DNA of 46,522 nt, from assembly GCA_001512915.1 (NCBI GenBank), contig LFTC01000068.1, positions 1 through 46,522 on the forward strand, written 5' to 3'. The stretch is from Clostridiales bacterium DTU083. Lineage in GTDB: Bacteria; Bacillota; Clostridia; Caldicoprobacterales; DTU083. Positions 7,241 to 17,020 of the stretch are shown here, in pieces (position 1 is the first letter of the stretch; each line of letters opens with the position of its first letter). Both the position numbers and the translations under genes were made by a program. The notes below the pieces were generated by a model. That model had not been told where the DNA came from. It saw only the letters and a program-made list of their open reading frames with translations, and made no database searches.

Positions 7241-8632
7241 TTATTCCCATTCTATTGTTGCCGGCGGCTTGCCGGTTATATCATACACCACACGGCTGAC
7301 ATTTCTCACTTCATTTACTATGCGTTTGGATGTTCTGTCCAAAACGTCAAAGGGAATTCTGGCCCAGTCCGCTGACATGGCATCCATGCTGGTGACTGCC
7401 CTCAGAGCGATGGTATAGTCATAAGTTCTTCTACCATCCGATACACCTACACTGCGCATATTGGTCAACACAGCAAAATATTGCCAGATTTCCTGGTCCA
7501 GCCCGGCTTTTGCAACTTCATCACGGAATATGGCGTCTGCCTCACGCAGAATTTCAAGTTTATCTTCCGTTACTTCCCCTATAACCCGGACAGCAAGCCC
7601 CGGTCCGGGAAAGGGCTGGCGCCATACTAATTCCCTGGGAATTCCCAGCTCTTCTCCCAGCTTTCGCACTTCATCTTTGAACAGGCTTTTCAAGGGCTCT
7701 ATTATTTCCTTGAACTCTATGTGTTCCGGCAGGCCTCCTACATTGTGATGGCTTTTTATAGTTGCTTTATCCCCAAATCCGCTCTCTATTACATCGGAAT
7801 AAATGGTGCCCTGTACCAGGTAATCCACAGCACCAATTTTTTCAGCCTCTTCTTCAAAAACGCGTATGAATTCCTCGCCAATTATTATGCGTTTGGTTTC
7901 CGGATCAACAATGCCTTTCAGGCGATCAAGAAAACGTTTTTGTGCATTTACACGAATCAAGTTGAGGTTAAACTGCTCTCTAAAGGTTTTCTCCACCTGA
8001 TCAGCTTCGTTTTTGCGAAGTAAACCATGATCAACAAAGATACAGATCAGGTTGCTGCCTATTGCTTTATGCAGCAAGACAGCTGCAACCGAACTGTCAA
8101 CGCCGCCTGAAAGAGCGCATAAAACCTTCCTGTTCCCTATCTGTTCCTTATAATATTCAATGGACTGGCGGGCATAATTTGCCATAGTCCAATTTCCTTT
8201 ACAGCTGCATGCTTGTAACAGAAAAGCCCTGAGTATCCTGCTGTCCAATTCAGTCTCAAAGCTTTCCGGTTGAAACTCAATGCCAAAAAGCTTATTTTCA
8301 GCATCCCCGAAAACTGCTGCCGAACCGGTTTCCTCTGCCTTAATTGCCTTCCCGCCCAATTGCATGCTGATTTCCTGAGCGCCCTGGCCGACAAACAAAA
8401 CAGGAACGCCCAATTCATATAATTCTTTGCTGTTGACTGCGGATTCAATGCATGCTTCTGAATTATCGCTTGTGATGATTAATCCCTTGGGCTTCTTTGC
8501 TTTAATTTGCTGGATTGAACCATGGAAGGGCAATATTTCACAATATACCCCGGCTTCCCTTATTCTGCGGGCAACCAGCTGGCTTTGCTGCCCGCCCAGA
8601 TCCAGCACAAAAACAATTTCCTGTGATTTCAA
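7241..8632 (-). CDS. guaA: GMP synthase with degenerate glutaminase domain
   Basis: Converts XMP to GMP with ATP and ammonia. The C-terminal two thirds are normal: the P-loop LSGGVDSS near residue 175, and the dimerisation domain ending in the usual KPPATIEWE. The N-terminal class I amidotransferase domain is abnormal. It keeps the first strand ([18 protein letters not shown]) but the nucleophile loop reads LFVGQGAQE instead of GICYGMQ, putting Gly82 where the Cys should be. The conserved QFHPE reads EFQPE, with Gln121 for the catalytic His and Glu123 kept. The segment that normally holds the W-M-S-H-G-D motif is missing, so the protein is 463 residues instead of about 510-525. It should not hydrolyse glutamine and probably uses free ammonia. 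Start: TTG at 8632, seven bases after GGGAGG. Confidence 0.93.
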   Translation of the reverse strand: MKSQEIVFVLDLGGQQSQLVARRIREAGVYCEILPFHGSIQQIKAKKPKGLIITSDNSEACIESAVNSKELYELGVPVLFVGQGAQEISMQLGGKAIKAEETGSAAVFGDAENKLFGIEFQPESFETELDSRILRAFLLQACSCKGNWTMANYARQSIEYYKEQIGNRKVLCALSGGVDSSVAAVLLHKAIGSNLICIFVDHGLLRKNEADQVEKTFREQFNLNLIRVNAQKRFLDRLKGIVDPETKRIIIGEEFIRVFEEEAEKIGAVDYLVQGTIYSDVIESGFGDKATIKSHHNVGGLPEHIEFKEIIEPLKSLFKDEVRKLGEELGIPRELVWRQPFPGPGLAVRVIGEVTEDKLEILREADAIFRDEVAKAGLDQEIWQYFAVLTNMRSVGVSDGRRTYDYTIALRAVTSMDAMSADWARIPFDVLDRTSKRIVNEVRNVSRVVYDITGKPPATIEWE

Positions 8633-8664
8633 TATAACGCCTCCCGTATATGGCAAATTTCCGT

Positions 8665-10179
<1,515 letters not shown>

Positions 10180-10213
10180 TTAGAAGTAAGTTTAACAAAT
10201 GGCAGAACCAGTG

Positions 10214-10942
10214 TCAAGACAACAAATTCATTAGTTTTTCAGCCAATTCTGCCAATGAAAAATAAATAGGCGGAATTAAAATGGCAGGAAGCAAATTGCC
10301 GATATTGAACTTTTTTATTTCAAGCATGGACAGGCCAATGCCCAAAATCAATATGCCGCCCACGGCTGTCATCTCCGCTATAACCATATCGGATAAAAAG
10401 CGGGCCAGCACTCCTGAAGCCAGTGTTATGGCTCCCTGGTATGCCAACACCGCTGCGGCTGAAAATGCTACCCCGATTCCCAGGGTAGAAGCCAAAACTA
10501 TGGAAGTTATACCGTCCAGCATGGATTTGGCGTAAAGGGTCATGTATTCCTTTTTAAGACCGGCATCCAGCGAACCCACAATGGCCATTGCTCCTACACA
10601 GAATATGAGGCTGGCGGTGACAAACCCCTGGGATACGGTGCTGTTTTCATTGCCTCCCAGCTTTCTTTGCATATAGTTTCCCAGGGAATCCAGTTTATCT
10701 TCTATGCCTGCAGCCTGTCCTGCAACTCCGCCTATTACCAGGCTGATAATAACAAGGAGCATATTTTGAGTCTCCAAAGCATTGGATACTCCAATCATTA
10801 CAACAGACAGGCCGATACCCTGCATTAAAATGCTCTTTACCCTGTCTGTGATTCTTATGCTGCCGATTATTCCCTTATTGATCATTACTCCAAGCAAAGA
10901 ACCGGCCAGAATGGCTGCCGCATTTACTATTGTACCCCACAA
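10214..10942 (-). CDS. DUF554 family membrane protein
   Basis: A 242-residue membrane protein of the YdfK/YqgA (DUF554) family, with about seven hydrophobic helices. The start MWGTIVNAAAILAGSLLGV and the internal GSLDAGLKKEYMTLYAKSMLDGI region are typical. Function is unknown in the family; a transporter or channel has been guessed. It begins with TTG, about ten bases after GGAG, and lies 7 bases after the ogg gene, so it is part of the long minus-strand run. Confidence 0.85.
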   Translation of the reverse strand: MWGTIVNAAAILAGSLLGVMINKGIIGSIRITDRVKSILMQGIGLSVVMIGVSNALETQNMLLVIISLVIGGVAGQAAGIEDKLDSLGNYMQRKLGGNENSTVSQGFVTASLIFCVGAMAIVGSLDAGLKKEYMTLYAKSMLDGITSIVLASTLGIGVAFSAAAVLAYQGAITLASGVLARFLSDMVIAEMTAVGGILILGIGLSMLEIKKFNIGNLLPAILIPPIYFSLAELAEKLMNLLS

Positions 10943-10949
10943 AGCATTT

Positions 10950-11828
10950 CTACTCCTTACCTATTTGCATCTCCCTTGCATAATAAAACAGATATTGCTG
11001 CGCGAGCCCCGCATGCTTTCCGAAACGCTCTCCGGCCATTAATTTGATTTGCTTTGGCGGCATGGGCTTATCTGTGTAGAAATATTCCATTACTCTCCTT
11101 AACCATACGTCTACCGGGAAAGCTTCCGTTTTTTCCATGGAAAACAATAGAATACAATCTGCCACCTTGGGTCCGACTCCTGGAAAACGAAGCAATTCCT
11201 TATGGGCTTCTTCATATGGCAGTTTCTTTATCTTATAAGGTGAAAGAATGCCGTCCGCCACCATGCGGGCAGTTTCTTTAATATAGGGTCCGCGGTATCC
11301 GCATCCGCATGCCCTTAAGTCCTCTTCCCGGGCACTTGCCAGAGCCTCCGGTGCCGGGAAGGTATAATACAGCTTGCCTTCCCATTCAATTTCATTTCCA
11401 TAATGCTCTGACAGTTTTTCAATTATGGTTTGAATTCGCTTTATGTTATTGTTGGCGGATATAATGAAAGAAATCAGAGTTTCCCAGGGATCCTGGTTCA
11501 AAACTCTGATGCCCCAGCCATGCCGCACAGCGGCTTTCATTACTTTATCGGCGGACAGTTCTTTCTTTATCCTTGCATAGTCCCTGTCCAGGTCAAAGTA
11601 ATGCTTCCAATGGCTCTCATATTCCTCCAGGGTGCAATTGTCAAGGATTAAAACCTTATCATCCTCATTATACTTTGCACGCACTGCCTTGTTTCCTACA
11701 ACCCCTGTGTAGCTGCCGCTGTCCTCCTTATTCCAGCGGAAAGCCTGGCCGCATTCAAAGATATGCTGCAGGCAAAAATCCCCAACATCATGTATCCAAA
11801 CGGAATGTCCCTTGTTAACAGTTTTCAA
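10950..11828 (-). CDS. ogg: 8-oxoguanine DNA glycosylase (OGG1-like)
   Basis: A 292-residue base-excision repair enzyme that removes 8-oxoguanine and nicks the DNA backbone. The N-terminal domain has the OGG1-type CGQAFRWNKE stretch; the C-terminal HhH-GPD domain reads RFPGVGPKVADCILLFS with catalytic Lys221, followed 19 residues later by Asp240 in FPVDVWLRR, the same spacing as human OGG1 Lys249/Asp268. DPWETLISFIISANNNI is the family helix preceding it. Start is a TTG with a weak GGGG site. It follows nfnB by about 50 bases. Confidence 0.92.
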   Translation of the reverse strand: MKTVNKGHSVWIHDVGDFCLQHIFECGQAFRWNKEDSGSYTGVVGNKAVRAKYNEDDKVLILDNCTLEEYESHWKHYFDLDRDYARIKKELSADKVMKAAVRHGWGIRVLNQDPWETLISFIISANNNIKRIQTIIEKLSEHYGNEIEWEGKLYYTFPAPEALASAREEDLRACGCGYRGPYIKETARMVADGILSPYKIKKLPYEEAHKELLRFPGVGPKVADCILLFSMEKTEAFPVDVWLRRVMEYFYTDKPMPPKQIKLMAGERFGKHAGLAQQYLFYYAREMQIGKE

Positions 11829-11879
11829 TTCAATACCCCGCTACATCGCAATTAAAGTAGAATTACGCTTATTCACCAA

Positions 11880-13265
11880 TCATTGATTGGATAGCTTTTC
11901 ATGAATGGCCTTGGCAGCCCTTTTTCCGGCACCCATGGCCAGGATAACCGTGGCAGCTCCGGTAACCGCATCGCCGCCGGCGTAAACACCTTCCTTGCTG
12001 GTTGCACCGGTTTCTTCATCTACCACTATACCTCCCCAGCTGGTGGTCTCCAGGCCGGGCGTTGAATTCTTTATCAATGGATTCGGGCTGGTGCCAATTG
12101 CCATGATAACTATATCCGCTTCCATAATAAACTCTGAACCCGGAACGGGAATCGGCCTTCTGCGCCCGGATGAATCGGGTTGGCCCAGTTCCATGCGGAT
12201 GCATTTTATGCCCTTTACCCAGCCCTCTTCACCTATAATCTCAACCGGATTGGTCAGAACATCAAAAATAATGCCTTCTTCCCTGGCATGATGCACCTCT
12301 TCCAGCCTGGCCGGCATTTCCTGCTCCGAGCGCCTGTACACAATATGCACCTCATCGGCTCCCAGGCGAAGAGCGCTCCTGGCCGCATCCATGGCAACAT
12401 TTCCGCCGCCCACCACAAATACCTTTCTGCCTTTCTTTACTGGTGTATGGCTTTGAGGAAAATCATAAGCCTTCATTAAATTAATACGGGTCAGGTATTC
12501 ATTGGCGGAATATACCCCATTCAGGTTCTCTCCCGGTATGTTCATAAACTTGGGAAGGCCTGCGCCGCTTCCGACAAATACAGCTTCATATCCGTATTCA
12601 AACAGTTCATCTATAAGTATGGTTTTACCCACCACCACATTGGTCCGGAAGGTAACTCCCAGATCTTTCAGTTTTTCCACTTCCTTCTTGACCACAGCCT
12701 TGGGCAGCCGGAATTCGGGAATGCCGTAAACCAGCACGCCGCCCAGCTCATGAAAGGCTTCAAAAACAGTTACATCATAACCTAATTTGGCCAGGTCAGC
12801 AGCCGCTGTCAGGCCGGCAGGCCCTCCTCCTACTATGGCCACCCTTTTTCCATTGGGGGAAGCAGGTCTTTCGGCCGGCTCCTCTCTGTCCATAAAATAA
12901 TCCGCAGCAAAACGTTCCAGCCTGCCTATGGCCACGCTGTCCCCTTTTCTTCCCAGTACGCATTTTTTCTCACACTGTTCTTCCTGGGGACATACCCGGC
13001 CGCATACAGCCGGAAGATTGTTGGTTTCCTTTATTATCTTAAGCGCTTCTTCCACATCTCCCTGTGCCAGGGCATTGATAAACTGAGGAATCTGTACATT
13101 TACAGGGCAGCCTGTGACACACATGGGCTTTTTGCACTGTATGCACCGCTTTGCTTCCTGGATTGCCTCTTCCAAGGTATATCCCAAAGCCACTTCCTTG
13201 AAGTGATGCCTTCTTTCCTGCGGGTCCAGCTCCCGCATCGGTGTCTTTTCCAGTTTCAATGCCAT
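11880..13265 (-). CDS. nfnB: NADH-dependent ferredoxin:NADP+ oxidoreductase, large subunit
   Basis: A 461-residue flavoprotein of the GltD-like family. The N-terminus carries two [4Fe-4S] sites (Cys 41, 44, 49, 53 and Cys 88, 92, 98, 102), followed by an FAD fold with AIVGGGPAGLTAA and an NADPH fold with VFVVGGGNVAMDAARSAL. Alone it would be called glutamate synthase small chain, but it overlaps the end of the NfnA-like gene by one base (TGATG) and no glutamate synthase large chain is near. The pair therefore most likely forms the electron-bifurcating NfnAB complex, which makes NADPH from NADH and reduced ferredoxin in the cytoplasm of anaerobes. Confidence 0.9.
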   Translation of the reverse strand: MALKLEKTPMRELDPQERRHHFKEVALGYTLEEAIQEAKRCIQCKKPMCVTGCPVNVQIPQFINALAQGDVEEALKIIKETNNLPAVCGRVCPQEEQCEKKCVLGRKGDSVAIGRLERFAADYFMDREEPAERPASPNGKRVAIVGGGPAGLTAAADLAKLGYDVTVFEAFHELGGVLVYGIPEFRLPKAVVKKEVEKLKDLGVTFRTNVVVGKTILIDELFEYGYEAVFVGSGAGLPKFMNIPGENLNGVYSANEYLTRINLMKAYDFPQSHTPVKKGRKVFVVGGGNVAMDAARSALRLGADEVHIVYRRSEQEMPARLEEVHHAREEGIIFDVLTNPVEIIGEEGWVKGIKCIRMELGQPDSSGRRRPIPVPGSEFIMEADIVIMAIGTSPNPLIKNSTPGLETTSWGGIVVDEETGATSKEGVYAGGDAVTGAATVILAMGAGKRAAKAIHEKLSNQ

Positions 13266-14095
13266 CAGATTCTTCCCCCTATTTTGCAGTCATGTTCCTG
13301 TCTTTCTTCTTCCTTATACATTTGAGATCTTCTCAGGGCTTCATCAAAATCCACCAAATGTCCGTCAAAATCCGGTCCGTCAACACAGGCATAGCGGACC
13401 TGGCCGCCGACAGTGACCCTGCAGCCGCCGCACATGCCGGTGCCGTCTACCATGATGGGATTCATGCTTACAGTGGTAGGAATGCCGTATTCTTTGGTTA
13501 ATCTGCACACCATCTTCATCATGACAAGGGGGCCGATGGCTATGACATGGTCGTATTTCTTCCCGCTTTCTATCAACTGCTTTAAAACATCGGTTACAAA
13601 ACCCTTGTGGCCGTAAGAACCGTCATCGGTAGCCACATAGAGATTATTGCACATGCCGCGTATTTGGTCTTCCAATATCACATAGTCCTTGCTTCTGGCC
13701 CCGATTATTACATCCACCTGCTTGCCCTTTTCGTGCAGATACTTGATTTGCGGATGCAGGGGCGCTATGCCCACTCCTCCTCCAATACAAAGGACATTGT
13801 CCAGCTCATCCAGATCCGAAGCTTTTCCCAAAGGGCCCACAAAGTCCAGTATGAATTCTCCTTCTTCCAGCCTGCCCAGATCACGGGTGGTTTCACCAAC
13901 TTCCTGAAAGATAATGGATACCCAGCCCTCATGCTGATCACTATCGGCTATGGTCAGCGGAATCCGCTCTCCTTCTTCCATAACGCGGAGTATGATAAAC
14001 TGGCCGGGCATGGCTTTTCTGGCCACCAAAGGAGCATCCACCTTCATGAATTTTATGGCAGGTGCCAATGCTTTTTTTTCTAAAATTTTATACAT
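13265..14095 (-). CDS. nfnA: NADH-dependent ferredoxin:NADP+ oxidoreductase, small subunit
   Basis: A 276-residue ferredoxin-NADP reductase-like protein. An FAD-binding barrel is followed by a nucleotide-binding domain (NVLCIGGGVGIAPLHPQIKYL) and a C-terminal [2Fe-2S] site in MVDGTGMCGGCRVTVGG with a later Cys in RYACVDGPDFDG. This is the NfnA/SudB pattern. The ATG at 14095 overlaps the stop of the preceding P-loop/Asp23 gene by eight bases and has a GGGGGGCGG site, which indicates coupled translation; an ATG 30 bases upstream lacks a usable spacing. It partners with the gene downstream. Confidence 0.9.
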   Translation of the reverse strand: MYKILEKKALAPAIKFMKVDAPLVARKAMPGQFIILRVMEEGERIPLTIADSDQHEGWVSIIFQEVGETTRDLGRLEEGEFILDFVGPLGKASDLDELDNVLCIGGGVGIAPLHPQIKYLHEKGKQVDVIIGARSKDYVILEDQIRGMCNNLYVATDDGSYGHKGFVTDVLKQLIESGKKYDHVIAIGPLVMMKMVCRLTKEYGIPTTVSMNPIMVDGTGMCGGCRVTVGGQVRYACVDGPDFDGHLVDFDEALRRSQMYKEEERQEHDCKIGGRI

Positions 14096-14942
14096 AAATC
14101 CGCCCCCCATCTTCTGATTGCTCATCCTTTAAGAGCATAACTCTTCTAGCAGTGACGTTGACAGCCAATATATTCAGGCTGGTTGCATATCCGACTTCCT
14201 CTGCCACCTGCTCTTGTACTTCCCTCAAAATTCTGTGGATCGGATATCCATATATAACCGTAACATCCATTTCGATGGTAATACCCTCTTCCCGGCTGTA
14301 TACCTGGCAATTCTGTACCTTATATACACCGGAAATATTTTGAGCACAGTATATGGCTATTGATTCAATAGCCGAATCAGCTATAAAAAACTTTCCAAAA
14401 TAACTGTAAGTAGGACGAACCACGGTCTTTTCCATGGTTACTATCCGCTTTTCCCTGCCCAGCACCCGGAAAATACGCAAAGGATCGATAAAAAATCCGG
14501 AAAAATCCTTTCTGACTTCAAAGGTAGGCACCGGAATAATATGTTTTCCCTGCTCAGTGCGCTGCCTTCGAGCCAGGCGGATTTCCCTATGACTTGCTAT
14601 ATCTTCAATCCTTATGATTTCTTTCACTGGCGGCAGCTGCAGACGCTGGACAATTTTTTCAATCATAGGAACGGAGGTGCCCAATATTAGAATTGAAGAG
14701 GGGTTTTCTGCACGAATTGCATTGATTACCTGTTCGGCATGAGCCGATTCCATGAACAGAGCCCTGCGAACGGCTGCCAGCTTGGTATTCTCCTTTTTTG
14801 CAGAAATGCCTGCCAGGATCCTGGTTCCTTTAATCAATACCCCATCGTCAATGATACAGGAGATTCCTCTGCTATTGGCAACCCAGCCCGCATGGTAGCT
14901 TTTGCCGGTACCGCTGGTTCCGACGAATCCATATACTTCCAA
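14088..14942 (-). CDS. P-loop ATPase-like protein with Asp23-like C-terminus
   Basis: A 284-residue protein with a Walker A motif right at the N-terminus (GFVGTSGTGKS, residues 6-15) and a C-terminal part (about residues 175-275) that resembles the Asp23/Gls24 alkaline-shock fold, including EMDVTVIYGYPIHRI and VGYATSLNILAVNV. Its role is unknown. I start it at the TTG at 14942, nine bases after AGAAGGGAG and immediately after the nth stop; a longer start would overlap nth by about 100 bases. Its stop overlaps the nfnA start by eight bases. The combination of a nucleotide-binding domain with a membrane-stress-type domain, coupled to Nfn, is worth attention. Confidence 0.75.
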   Translation of the reverse strand: MEVYGFVGTSGTGKSYHAGWVANSRGISCIIDDGVLIKGTRILAGISAKKENTKLAAVRRALFMESAHAEQVINAIRAENPSSILILGTSVPMIEKIVQRLQLPPVKEIIRIEDIASHREIRLARRQRTEQGKHIIPVPTFEVRKDFSGFFIDPLRIFRVLGREKRIVTMEKTVVRPTYSYFGKFFIADSAIESIAIYCAQNISGVYKVQNCQVYSREEGITIEMDVTVIYGYPIHRILREVQEQVAEEVGYATSLNILAVNVTARRVMLLKDEQSEDGGRIYV

Positions 14943-14958
14943 CAGCTCATGCTCCCTT

Positions 14959-15663
14959 CTATTGGATGGATTCGGACTGCTCCAAAACTTGTCCCTCATT
15001 TCGGTACTTGCACAGGTGTTGGAGGAAACAATTTTCACAATCCGGTTTTTTTGCATTACATACCCTTCGGCCGTGGTAAATCAACCAATGATGTGCCTTA
15101 GACCATTTATTCTTTGGTATATTCTTCATCAGTTGCTGCTCAGTTTTGAAAACATCCTTTGCATTGGCCAGCCCAAGACGATTGGACACTCTGAACACAT
15201 GGGTGTCTACTGCAATAGCGTCTTCTCCGAAAGCATTGCTTAATACAACATTGGCGGTTTTTCTTCCCACGCCGGGCAAGCTGGTAAGGGATTTCATATC
15301 CCTTGGAACCTCACCGCCATACTTAGACAATAATATTTTGCATGTTTCAATTATATTCCTGCTTTTGGTTTTGTAAAAACCGCAGCTGTAAATTTCTTTC
15401 TCCAGCTCTTCCGGTTTGAGAACTGCCATTTCGGCAGGGCTGGGGTACTTTCTAAACAGCTCCGGCGTAACTTTGTTTACCTGCCTGTCGGTGCATTGGG
15501 CTGCCAAAATGGTGGCAATCAGCAGTTCGAAAGGATTTTTGTACTTGAGCTCGGTTGTTGCATCCGAGTAATGCTTTTCCAAAAGCCTTAGAATTTCCTT
15601 TATTTTTGCTTGTTTATCGCTGCTGTAATCTATATGATTTGTATTATTCTTTTTCTTGCTCAT
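14959..15663 (-). CDS. nth: Endonuclease III
   Basis: A 234-residue DNA glycosylase/AP lyase that removes oxidised pyrimidines. The helix-hairpin-helix reads LPGVGRKTANVV with catalytic Lys135, and Asp153 follows in AVDTHVFRVSNRLGL at the E. coli spacing of 18. Four cysteines (202, 209, 212, 218; C-x6-C-x2-C-x5-C) form the C-terminal [4Fe-4S] cluster. AGGAG precedes the ATG and a sigma-A-like promoter lies just upstream, so this gene probably begins the transcript that runs on into nfnAB. Confidence 0.96.
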   Translation of the reverse strand: MSKKKNNTNHIDYSSDKQAKIKEILRLLEKHYSDATTELKYKNPFELLIATILAAQCTDRQVNKVTPELFRKYPSPAEMAVLKPEELEKEIYSCGFYKTKSRNIIETCKILLSKYGGEVPRDMKSLTSLPGVGRKTANVVLSNAFGEDAIAVDTHVFRVSNRLGLANAKDVFKTEQQLMKNIPKNKWSKAHHWLIYHGRRVCNAKKPDCENCFLQHLCKYRNEGQVLEQSESIQ

Positions 15664-15696
15664 TCTATGCTCCTATATATCATTGCTTGACTAGTT

Positions 15697-15725
15697 ATTA
15701 TACTATATTGAAAAATATACGTCCA
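15697..15725 (-). promoter_or_regulatory. Sigma-A-like promoter of nth
   Basis: On the minus strand TGGACG is followed after 17 bases by TATAAT, about 35 bases before the nth start codon. The -10 is perfect and the -35 matches four of six consensus bases. Confidence 0.55.
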
Positions 15726-15749
15726 GATAAGGAATCCGCCAAATATATC

Positions 15750-16958
15750 CTATATGCGGGCAACACCGCTTTTTCTTGCTGCCTCGGCAACAGCTTCGGC
15801 AACAGCCTTCCCCACCCTGTTATCGAAAGCCAGGGGCAGTATGTACTCTGAATTAAGTTCCCTTTCATCTATCAGGCCTGCCAATGCATAGGCTGCTGCA
15901 ATTTTCATTTCGTCATTAATATCTCTTGCCCGAACGTCAAATGCACCTCTGAAGATTCCGGGGAAAGCCAATACATTGTTGACCTGATTGGGGAAATCCG
16001 AGCGGCCGGTGGCTACAATAGCGGCACCGCCCGCTTTGGCATCATCAGGATAAATTTCAGGAACAGGATTGGCGCAGGCAAATACAATAGGATCTTCTGC
16101 CATTGTTTTGACCATTTCCGCTGTAAGAACATTGGCAACGCTTACTCCTATAAAAACGTCTGCGCCTTTAATTATGTCCGCAAGGGTGCCTTTTTCCTTG
16201 TTCCGATTGGTCAGCATTGCTATCTCATCTTTTGCTGAATTCATATCTTCACTGCGCCCATGGTAAAGTGCCCCCGTTTTGTCGCAAAGTATAATATTTT
16301 CTATACCGTCGCTTAATAGGAGTTTTGCTATTGAAATGCCTGCGGCACCTGCGCCATTTATAACCACCCGGATGTCTTCCTTTCTTTTGCCGGTTATTTT
16401 CAAAGCATTTATAAGGCCGGCAAGGGTGACTACAGCCGTTCCGTGCTGGTCATCATGAAAGATTGGAATGTCACATTTTTCCTTTAGTTTTTTCTCTATC
16501 TCAAAACAGCGGGGAGAGGCAATATCCTCAAGATTCACTCCGCCAAAACTGCCCGATATAAGGTAAATTGTATTTACTATTTCATCAACATCATTGCTTT
16601 TTATGCAAATGGGAAAGGCATCCACATCAGCAAATTCCTTAAAAAGAACACATTTTCCTTCCATAACCGGCATGGCAGCTTCAGGCCCTATGTTGCCAAG
16701 CCCCAAAACAGCGGAACCGTCTGTCACAACCAGGCAAAGATTCCAGCGTCTGGTAAGGTCAAAGCTCCTGTTAATGTCTTTCTGTATTTCAAGGCATGGT
16801 TGGGCAACTCCCGGGGTATAGGCCAGCGACAGGTCCTTTTTGGATTCAACAGGAACAGTGCTTACAACTTCTATTTTTCCTTTCCATTCCTCATGCAGCC
16901 TTAAAGATTCCTTGGCATAATCCATTTTATTGCTTATATCCCCTCTTTTGTATGGCAT
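15750..16958 (-). CDS. NAD(P)-dependent malic enzyme
   Basis: A 402-residue cytoplasmic enzyme that decarboxylates malate to pyruvate with reduction of NAD(P)+. The short bacterial form is complete: SLAYTPGVAQPCLEI near the start, the VVTDGSAVLGLGNIGPEAAMPVMEGK segment, the metal-site region FHDDQHGTAVVTLAG, and the nucleotide-binding VVINGAGAAGISIAKLL. GGAGG lies nine bases before the ATG. Its own promoter overlaps the end of the glycosyltransferase gene. Cofactor preference cannot be read here. Confidence 0.95.
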   Translation of the reverse strand: MPYKRGDISNKMDYAKESLRLHEEWKGKIEVVSTVPVESKKDLSLAYTPGVAQPCLEIQKDINRSFDLTRRWNLCLVVTDGSAVLGLGNIGPEAAMPVMEGKCVLFKEFADVDAFPICIKSNDVDEIVNTIYLISGSFGGVNLEDIASPRCFEIEKKLKEKCDIPIFHDDQHGTAVVTLAGLINALKITGKRKEDIRVVINGAGAAGISIAKLLLSDGIENIILCDKTGALYHGRSEDMNSAKDEIAMLTNRNKEKGTLADIIKGADVFIGVSVANVLTAEMVKTMAEDPIVFACANPVPEIYPDDAKAGGAAIVATGRSDFPNQVNNVLAFPGIFRGAFDVRARDINDEMKIAAAYALAGLIDERELNSEYILPLAFDNRVGKAVAEAVAEAARKSGVARI

Positions 16959-16991
16959 AATGGTTAACCTCCGATTAAATTAATTATTCTT

Positions 16992-17020
16992 ATTATAATT
17001 CTTTTCCAGATTAATCTGAA
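16992..17020 (-). promoter_or_regulatory. Promoter of the malic enzyme gene with palindrome
   Basis: On the minus strand TTCAGA is followed after 17 bases by a perfect TATAAT. A 12-bp perfect palindrome, CAGATTAATCTG (17007-17018), covers the -35 and part of the spacer, so it could be an operator. The -35 end overlaps the last codons of the glycosyltransferase gene. Confidence 0.5.

Noticed and set aside
8137-8448. Frameshift as the cause of the odd GuaA glutaminase domain
   Set aside because: The GuaA frame is continuous, the flanking domain strands are recognisable, and both active-site positions are replaced by sense codons in frame, so a frameshift does not explain the loss.
11880-13265. 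Glutamate synthase small subunit
   Set aside because: The GltD-like sequence is paired by a one-base overlap with an NfnA-like subunit and no GltB is near, so NfnB is the better call.
13607-14083. Plus-strand ORF of 158 codons
   Set aside because: It lies wholly inside nfnA on the other strand, has no ribosome site and resembles no family; it is an antisense shadow.
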